Assembly (NCBI RefSeq): GCF_000003815.2
Contig: NC_049993.1
Location: forward strand, 3,480,328 to 3,542,327
Direction: 5' to 3'
Source: Branchiostoma floridae
Lineage: Eukaryota > Chordata > Leptocardii > Amphioxiformes > Branchiostomatidae
DNA length: 62,000 nt
Shown here: one piece after another, positions 55,228 through 62,000 of the stretch
Layout of the letters: every line of letters starts with the position of its first letter
Numbering within the stretch: the stretch's first letter is position 1
Notes under the pieces: generated by a model
What the model was told of the DNA's origin: nothing
Databases searched by the model: none
Seen by the model: the letters and a program-made list of their open reading frames with translations, nothing else
Position numbers and translations under genes: made by a program

Positions 55228-55640
55228 CTATGGACTACTCCATAGCCAGTAGGTGTTAGGCAGTGTGGACATGGACGTACGCCGTTGTATTATACGGGTT
55301 CTCCCCATTGGAATCACACATGTCATGTAAGTGTTAGGCAGTATTACAAGACGAAGGGACGTACGCCGTCCTGTTATAGTGGTTCTCTCCTGTGAAATCT
55401 CACATGGCATGTAGGTGTTAGGCAGTGTAACGAGAGAAAGGGACGCGCGCCGTGGAGTTACACGGGTTCCCTCCACTGGAATCTCACAAGGTAGGTTGGT
55501 GTTAGGCAGTGTGACGAGGGGAAGGGACAAAGGCTGTGGTGTCATATCGTTTCTCTCCCCCGGTATCTCACATGGCACATAGGTGTTAGACACTGTAAAG
55601 AGAGAAAGGGACGCTCGCCGTGATGTGGTACGTGATCCCT
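55228..55640 (-). repeat. In-frame tail repeats, about 30 residues each
   Basis: Four to five units of the type SLVTLPNTYMPCEIP.ERT.IT.RRA at the C-terminus, each with one PNTY tyrosine or a decayed PNTN. DNA units of about 84-87 bp share gtaggtgttaggcagtgt on the + strand. The last unit ends NTYWLWSSP and stop. The PNTY context again resembles the PNxLY motifs of the other genes. Confidence 0.85.
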
Positions 55641-58149
55641 CACCTGAAATCTGCCGAGGACAGTGAACATAAGGCAATGTGAGGAGGGCTCTATGAGCTT
55701 CCGTGACACTTTGACCTCTAGACAGGACAGCGCCTGTGACGTTAACGTAGGTTATCAAACCCTGGCCAGCAGACTGGGATACCAACGGTGTCCTCAGCAG
55801 TCTACGGGCCCTTATGCCTTCGAGGTCGGGAGGCTGTCCATAAAAGTTGCTACTCTGGGATCTGGTCTGTTTGGTCGACCCATATGTGATAAGGGATCTT
55901 CCAGATCGGTCTCTCCTGGAGGTCGTGGTGGTATCCGGGCAAGCCCGTCGAATCATTCTCCTGTTAGTGACACTATGAAACGAAAACTCTGCCGTATTAT
56001 CATAGAAAGGCAGAGGTCCGCTCTCCTCGTCATCTGGGATCTCACTGTAAGTGTGTTCTGGGACAGGCAGAGGGCGCTGTGCAGTTGTAAGGTGACCAGG
56101 GGTCGCGCCGAAGGCACTGGACACTGGGAGAGCCGGCACTGACCTAAATAATACCGCATTGTCTAGCGTATCACCGTGAATGCACGTTACTACAGTGGGG
56201 AGAGAAGCTGACCGTACCATACCGGCATCTGGAATGTCCCAGTAAGTGTGTGGGAGATCAGGCAAAGGCCTCTGAGCAGCTGCTATGTCATCTGGGATCT
56301 CGCTGTAAGTAGGTTCGATGGAATGAAGAACAGCGGGCAATGACCTACAGGAGGCTACGTCATCCGACGCCATCTTGCGTGAACATGTAGGGAGGGAAGC
56401 CGACCTCAGCAAGCCGGGGAATGCAACGCCAGGTGGGATTGTCCAGAAGTGGGCATCGTCGATGGCCCTCGCATCCTCATCGCTTTTGCTTGATGAGCAC
56501 AACTTCCATACAAACACTACAAGGACCAACACGACCAGACTGACCACTGCCCAAACAACAACTGAGACGAGAACAAGATCTGTTGCTGGAGGCACCTCTA
56601 GTCCTTTTGTTGTTCTCACCTGTAATGTTGTGTTGCCTCCCAATTCTGAAGATGTGAAGTCTTTTTCTGTGTATTTAGAGTGGTGAATCATGCTGATTGA
56701 ATAGTGAGTGTCTGTGCTGTTAGCCGTTGTTGTTTCGTCTTCAAGGCATTGAACCGTCGGAACGGCGAAGGTCAACTCTGTATGTTCATCCTTTGTGAGC
56801 AAAATGCAGCTGATGTTCTTTGCATTGTTATGAGTGGTGTTTATACTGGGAGAATGATTGTCGCTGCATTTAGACTCTGTTTTGCTGATTGTGGTCGTGT
56901 CAGGTGTCTTAGTAAATGACATAGCAACACGCTGAATGGTTATATTCCCTGTGTCTGTCGTCATTGAAACCATTCGGAAGATATTCCTGTCCTCCGGGCC
57001 AACTGTTACAGTAATACCCCTGTCGTACTCCCAAACCTGCCTGCACTGCTCAAGGCTGTTGTTTGTCAGAGAGTTGTCAGAAGTCAGGACAACTACAGGG
57101 GCCTGGATGGAGATCGTGCTTAGAGAATGATCCAAAGCACCGCATGATATTCCAGGGATGACACGTCCCTTCTCTATGCTACCAGGCTCATCACTTGATG
57201 AATCAAACACCCACGCAAATGAGAGTTCGTAAGCAGTGTGTCTAGCACAGACGACGAATTTAGGCACCTCAACAACCAATGTAGCTGACCCACTCATTAT
57301 ATTGGTAAAACGACGAAGGCTCCACGCTATTTCATGTGGCTTTTCACTGTGAACTGAAGCCAACATGTCACTGCTCACACGAAGCATCAACAGTGAAGGC
57401 TGTCCCCGAAACACCTCCACATCCAAACTTGACAAATCCTTGCCACCAAGTTCTAAGCAGTTCAACTGTAGGTTTCGAAATGATCCCGGGGAAATGCTGT
57501 TTATTTCATTTAACCCCAAGTTTATAACTTTGGCCCTCTTGAGCCCAAAGAGCCAGTTAGGGTCTACAACCTGTAACATGTTGTTTTCTAGATCTATGTT
57601 ATACAAGTGAGTTAGGTGCACGAAGCTCCCAGACTCTATTTGCTTGATGCGGTTGTTTGACAAAATTAATGTCCTGAGCTTCTCCAAACCAGTGAACCAG
57701 GTCTGCCTAACATCTGTGAGCAGGTTACAATCTAGCGATAGATGGTAGAGACGGGAAAACCTAGCGAATGTGTCGTTCTTTACATCGGTTATTTTTGCAT
57801 CTACCAAAGCCAAGATGCCGACCACAGAATGATCAAGGTGTGTCAGCTTGTTTGCAAACAGGACACGGAATGGATATCCTCTAACTGCAACAATATTCGC
57901 CCTGACAAAACCGGGAAACGGGGTTAGAGTGGCAACAAAATCGATTCCGGTCTCACACAGAACACATGCGTATGTGCGAGACGCAAAGGTGGACTCAATT
58001 ATTCCCGACTTGCCCATAAAATGCACACACTCTCTCCACCCTGATGCCCTACACTGGGAGACACGCCTGTCATTTGAATCTACGCAATTAGCTAACAATA
58101 TAAGTGAGAAAAACATAGCTGTTTTCTTCCTAGCACCACCTCTCACATA
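55228..58149 (-). CDS. LRR receptor with long tyrosine-motif tail (single coding exon)
   Basis: The ORF is open from 58224; I place the start at the ATG at 58149, because it gives a signal peptide (MYVRGGARKKTAMFFSLILL), and 973 residues. An upstream 5' exon is possible (donor cacag/gtaaga near 58204). After a Cys-rich N-terminal part come about six LRRs (for example LYHLSLDCNLLTDV and LRTLILSNNRIKQIESGSF), a Cys-poor linker with many N-glycosylation sequons, then one TM span (LVSVVVWAVVSLVVLVLVVF) at about residues 525-550. The tail has TYSEIPDD twice, TYWDIPD, ITYVNV and a C-terminal array of PNTYMPCEI units. A cell-surface receptor that signals through tyrosines is the likely role; the ligand is unknown. 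Confidence 0.85.
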   Translation of the reverse strand, partial: YVRGGARKKTAMFFSLILLANCVDSNDRRVSQCRASGWRECVHFMGKSGIIESTFASRTYACVLCETGIDFVATLTPFPGFVRANIVAVRGYPFRVLFANKLTHLDHSVVGILALVDAKITDVKNDTFARFSRLYHLSLDCNLLTDVRQTWFTGLEKLRTLILSNNRIKQIESGSFVHLTHLYNIDLENNMLQVVDPNWLFGLKRAKVINLGLNEINSISPGSFRNLQLNCLELGGKDLSSLDVEVFRGQPSLLMLRVSSDMLASVHSEKPHEIAWSLRRFTNIMSGSATLVVEVPKFVVCARHTAYELSFAWVFDSSSDEPGSIEKGRVIPGISCGALDHSLSTISIQAPVVVLTSDNSLTNNSLEQCRQVWEYDRGITVTVGPEDRNIFRMVSMTTDTGNITIQRVAMSFTKTPDTTTISKTESKCSDNHSPSINTTHNNAKNISCILLTKDEHTELTFAVPTVQCLEDETTTANSTDTHYSISMIHHSKYTEKDFTSSELGGNTTLQVRTTKGLEVPPATDLVLVSVVVWAVVSLVVLVLVVFVWKLCSSSKSDEDARAIDDAHFWTIPPGVAFPGLLRSASLPTCSRKMASDDVASCRSLPAVLHSIEPTYSEIPDDIAAAQRPLPDLPHTYWDIPDAGMVRSASLPTVVTCIHGDTLDNAVLFRSVPALPVSSAFGATPGHLTTAQRPLPVPEHTYSEIPDDEESGPLPFYDNTAEFSFHSVTNRRMIRRACPDTTTTSRRDRSGRSLITYGSTKQTRSQSSNFYGQPPDLEGIRARRLLRTPLVSQSAGQGLITYVNVTGAVLSRGQSVTEAHRALLTLPYVHCPRQISGEGSRTTSRRASLSLFTVSNTYVPCEIPGERNDMTPQPLSLPLVTLPNTNLPCEIPVEGTRVTPRRASLSLVTLPNTYMPCEISQERTTITGRRTSLRLVILPNTYMTCVIPMGRTRIIQRRTSMSTLPNTYWLWSSP

Positions 58150-58224
58150 CATTCTGCCTGTTTGAACCAAATCTTTCCCCCAAGAACGTATTTGTCTTAC
58201 CTGTGGTTTGAAGATTTGGCCCAC

Positions 58225-59444
58225 GGATCCTTATGCGAGAAAGAAAAATTTTTGAGTCCTTTCTTACTTACCCTTGCTGAAACAACGTTTTTCTTTTCCG
58301 CAAAGGACGTGCACAAATGTTAAACTTGGAATGTTCCTGTCTGTATTTTCGAAACGTTTGGCCTAGTAATCCCCAACTATAGAGGGCTTGAGATGTTAAA
58401 GAAAGACCATTCCAGGAGAGTAGAGGAGTGGAGACTCTCGACGTCAATTCCACGAACTTCTAGAAGCATTTCTGTCTTCAGTATTTATCGTGTAAAAACA
58501 CCTGTCATGGCTGCAAGTTCTGCTCCATGTCATAGTCTGCTATAATTAGACCTCTCATACCAGGTGTACAATGAAGAAAGCGACAGACAAACCTTTGTTG
58601 TCCAGAATGAACTGCCGACCTACCTCGAGAACAGATACCTGGGCACCATGGAAATATCGATGTATGGACATCAAGACGATACGAGACAAGCTCCTGTTCC
58701 AAAACGTCATGACTATTTATGCTTCTCTCATTTTCCTCTACTGTGGCATCATTTGAGTCAAAGGTAATCTGAATATTTATGTTACATTAATTTTCGTAGT
58801 GCGATGCAATCGCCAACGTCGTGTAATCAACTTGTTAGAAATTTGTCTGAGAACAATTTTCCGATGACATAATGAAACGTTTGAAAGCTATTACAGTCAC
58901 CACCGTAACATGGACGGTTTTTATATAATATGGGTTCCTTCATGCGTTGTTTCTATTAACTATAGTCCAAGCATTCATCAGAGATATAATCATTAGGGCG
59001 GTACAATTGCCAATTTCTTGAAAAAATATTCTCAGAAGGTTTATGAAAGTTACTGTCGTTTATCTGTAACCATATTGCATGAAAATATTCTCGAAATGGT
59101 TCCTTTTGGTTTCTATGGTGAAACATAAATATATATTTTAGTTGCTACTTTCTCATGGGCGGAAATTACTTTTTCACTGGTTCCTTCACGAGTCGTTTGA
59201 ATTAAAGGCAGTCGAAATGCACAGCACGTATTGTGTGATGAAGTTACCAACGTCTTGCAATTATGTTGCGACACATTGCTTTGTAATGAAACTTTGTAAT
59301 GAAAGTAATGAAACTTTGACATTATTGGAGGGAGGAAAATGTTAAAATTCATTTGAGCAACCCTTACATGTGGGCAGTGCTTGTTAATTGGGTGCTCAGT
59401 AAATCTATGTCTGTATCTATTTTTATTTATTTGCCAATGATACA
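58225..59444. other. 5' flank of the LRR gene, no other gene seen
   Basis: AT-rich sequence with a repeat of the 54.3 kb flank at 59145-59215 and a short duplicated atgaaactttg at 59286-59320. ORFs here have no recognisable features. Confidence 0.45.
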
Positions 59445-59498
59445 ACTCATTACACGGATCTACCTAGGCAGCTTTGGGCTGGTAGCGGCAGATCCACT

Positions 59499-60665
59499 GT
59501 ATCTATATAGCCGGTATAACCGCCATTCGGCGTAACACACCAGCTTCTGTATCTGTATCTATATAGCCGGTATAACCTCCCTTCGGCGTAACACACCAGC
59601 TTCTGTATCTGTATCTATATAGCCGGTATAACCGCCCTTCGGCGTAACACACCAGCTTCTGTATTTGTATCTATATAGCCGGTATAACCGCCCTTCGGCG
59701 TAACACACCATCTTCTGTATCTGTATCTATATAGCCGGTATAACCGCCCTTCGGCGTAACACACCAGCTTCTGTATCTGTATCTATATAGCCGGTATAAC
59801 CGCCCTTCGGCGTAACACACCAGCTTCTGTATCTGTATTTATATAGCCGGTATAACCGCCCTTCGGCGTAACACACCAGCTTCTGTATCTGTATCTATAT
59901 AGCCGGTATAACCGCCCTTCGGCGTAACACACCAGCTTCTGTATCTGTATCTATATAGCCGGTATAACCGCCCTTCGGCGTAACACACCAGCTTCTGTAT
60001 CTGTATCTATATAGCCGGTATAACCGCCCTTCGGCGTAACACACCAGCTTCTGTATCTGTATCTATATAGCCGGTATAACCTCCCTTCGGCGTAACACAC
60101 CAGCTTCTGTATCTGTATCTATATAGCCGGTATAACCGCCGTTCGGCGTAACACACCAGCTTCTGTATCTGTATTTATATAGCCGGTATAACCGCCCTTC
60201 GGCGCAACACACCAGCTTCTGTATCTGTATCTATATAGCCGGTATAACCGCCCTTCGGCGTAACACACCAGCTTCTGTATCTGTATCTATATAGCCGGTA
60301 TAACCGCCATTCGGCGTAACACACCAGCTTCTGTATTTGTATCTATATAGCCGGTATAACCGCCCTTCGGCGTAACACACCAGCTTCTGTATGTGTATCT
60401 ATATAGCCGGTATAACCGCCCTTCGGTGTAACACACCAGCTTCTGTATCTGTATCTATATAGCCGGTATAACCGCCCTTCGGCGTAACACACCAGCTTCT
60501 GTATCTGTATCTATATAGCCGGTATAACCGCCCTTCGGCGTAACACACCAGCTTCTGTATCTGTATCTATATAGCCGGTATAACCGCCCTTCGGCGTAAC
60601 ACACCAGCTTCTGTATCTGTATCTATATAGCCGGTATAACCACCCTTCGGCGTAACACACCAGCT
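59499..60665. repeat. 56-bp satellite, 21 head-to-tail copies
   Basis: Unit: tatatagccggtataaccgc, then ccttcggcgtaacacaccag, then cttctgtatctgtatc. Period 56 bp with very few changes (gccc/gccg/gcca/tccc; tatct/tattt). Each unit has a short inverted pair gccg...cggc. No unique spacers, so not a CRISPR array. The left edge is joined to a segment also found inverted at 44570-44635. Confidence 0.95.
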
Positions 60666-60864
60666 AAATGATTTTAATCAAGGGCAGTCTGTAAATGCTA
60701 ACTGTTTTAGAGCATAATTTCTCTGCCATTTCCATATGTTTTTATTTTTACCAAGAAGGTTATGATCTGTTGCCGTTTTATTTTTACCAAGAAGGTTATG
60801 ATCTGTTGCCGTTACAGTGTTACCAGAGAATTTGTTTCAACTGTGGACTACGGGTGCTTCTCAA

Positions 60865-60865
<1 letters not shown>

Positions 60866-60895
<30 letters not shown>

Positions 60896-61146
60896 TATAA
60901 ACACACACACTCAAACACACACACACAGACACACATACACACACACTCAAACACACACACACAGACACACATACAGCCACACACAAACACACACACACAA
61001 ACACACATACACGTACTCTCGCTCACACACACACACACACAAACGCACACACACGCAAACACACACAAACACAAATACACGTACACTCTCTCTCACACAT
61101 ACACACAAACACGCACACACAAACACACACACAAACACACACACAA
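60866..61146. repeat. (CA)n-rich microsatellite
   Basis: About 280 bp of interrupted CA repeat; the Thr/His and Cys/Val ORFs across it are artefacts. Confidence 0.95.
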
Positions 61147-61532
61147 GAAAACAATCTCACACGGGCTCACAAACATTCAGAAGTCCTCAGGTATTCCACA
61201 GATTGATTATCTAGTATCTAATTAGACGAAGCGCGGTCATCCAAGGGACACCTTATCATAGAAATGGGCAAGGCAAAGGAGCCGTCCACTTAAGCATCCC
61301 TCAAGCAAATACATTTAGTGTACAATTTTTAACCACAAGAAATAAGCTGTAATCAACTAAACCTAGCTAATTACCATCGTGACAGGTGTCAGGAAAGCGA
61401 CAACACACGAGTGTCTGGGTTACATACTTCTGCCACATCAAAAAACGTTGTGTTTTTGAGTGATCTCTAGTGCAGCACCCCCCCCCCCCATTCCTTCAAG
61501 GTAAGCACATTTAGACATACAAGAGTGCATTA

Positions 61533-61770
61533 AAATTATAATAAGGTTTTATTGAAATTTCATGTCCATGGGGCTAATTACATGTGAACAAAATCAAATA
61601 CATGAAGTGATTGAAAACATGTAAATAATCCGAATTTTAACATACAAAGATTAAGTGATTGTATGTACATACAGAATATTGAATACGAGTTTAAACCTAC
61701 GTTGATATTACGAGGTTTGACTTCTTCTTTGAAAACAGTTAAAAATGAAATGTGACACATTTTCATTGAT
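61533..61770 (-). repeat. Dispersed repeat, copy 2 (first copy at 34575-34825)
   Basis: Same order of phrases as the first copy: aatttcatgtccatggggc, gtacatacagaata, ttacgaggtttgacttcttc. Diverged by perhaps a quarter of positions, judged by eye. Confidence 0.6.
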
Positions 61771-61864
61771 AAAAAAATTCATGGATTAAAATTATACTGC
61801 AGGACGTTATACTGGAGATATCTTTTTGCGCATTCTTTAGAGAAGTATATATAGCTTAAGGCTG

Positions 61865-61915
61865 GCGCACAGCTTGGTGCGCGGGCACTTTTTGCATCCC
61901 CCCGTCTAGATAGGG
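61865..61915. mobile_element. Right-end remnant of the 15220-16096 MITE family
   Basis: gcgcgggcactttttgca, then ccccccgtctagatagggtt, matching the right end cagtctggatagggtt of the family. The left end is not seen within the window. Confidence 0.5.
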
Positions 61916-62000
61916 TTGAAATTGTATCATTGGGAAAGGCTTTTGGGGCGACTTTTCGAACCTCGCCCAGGTGTAGATGTGTACGTAGCTAAGGCTAGTA

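Noticed and set aside
55663-56142. 159-residue ORF on the + strand
   Set aside because: Antisense to the LRR receptor tail, with no recognisable domain.
59499-60665. CRISPR array
   Set aside because: The 56-bp units are contiguous with no unique spacers, no cas genes occur, and the context is a eukaryotic genome.
60695-61225. His/Thr-rich ORFs
   Set aside because: Products of a (CA)n microsatellite.

Overview
The window looks like a piece of a repeat-rich invertebrate-deuterostome genome, most probably a cephalochordate (amphioxus). This rests on intron-split genes with symmetric phase-1 exons, receptors joining innate-immune-type ectodomains to long tyrosine-rich cytoplasmic tails, abundant MITEs and tRNA-derived SINEs, and short microsatellites. 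The species call is an inference from gene style, not from a database match. Three N gaps (2715-2814, 12628-13080, 19102-19862) show that it is a draft assembly.

Layout. (1) 1-4125, + strand: a type II membrane protein with IQPYAV-repeat tail, TM exon, short stalk and an extracellular NHL beta-propeller. (2) 4126-9430: no gene seen; a 1.03 kb TIR element, and decayed duplicates of the 3' end of the next gene. (3) 9433-31347, - strand: a six-exon model for a collagen-like protein whose N-terminal exons include two tandem copies of a QTDW/PNxLYV module. Its intron 2 contains a piggyBac-type transposase gene, a tRNA-derived SINE and a 9 kb block of ribosomal DNA (18S-like gene plus spacer repeats, - strand). 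(4) 32287-46671, + strand, divergent from (3): an eight-exon model for a type II membrane protein with 13 tyrosine-bearing 14-residue repeats, a TM exon and a fibrinogen-related domain (FReD). Its introns hold several MITEs and palindromic repeats. (5) 46672-55200: no intact gene; degenerate 160-bp tandem repeats, a SINE, a LINE remnant, microsatellites and a decayed copy of the tail of the next gene. (6) 55228-58149, - strand: an LRR type I receptor with a long tail carrying TYSEIP and YVNV motifs. (7) 58225-62000: a 21-copy, 56-bp satellite, a CA-rich tract and dispersed repeats.

The genes share a plan. Each pairs an ectodomain of a recognition type (NHL propeller, FReD, collagen, LRR) with a cytoplasmic part built from repeated tyrosine motifs. 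Exon boundaries mostly fall in phase 1, which favours module shuffling. A reasonable reading is a local cluster of tyrosine-signalling surface receptors, but ligand, signalling and expression cannot be read from DNA. The rDNA block is the other unusual element: an 18S gene with changes at positions normally invariant, spacer repeats on both sides, and no recognisable 5.8S or 28S. All exon models come from splice-site and phase reasoning by eye; their summed lengths are multiples of three.
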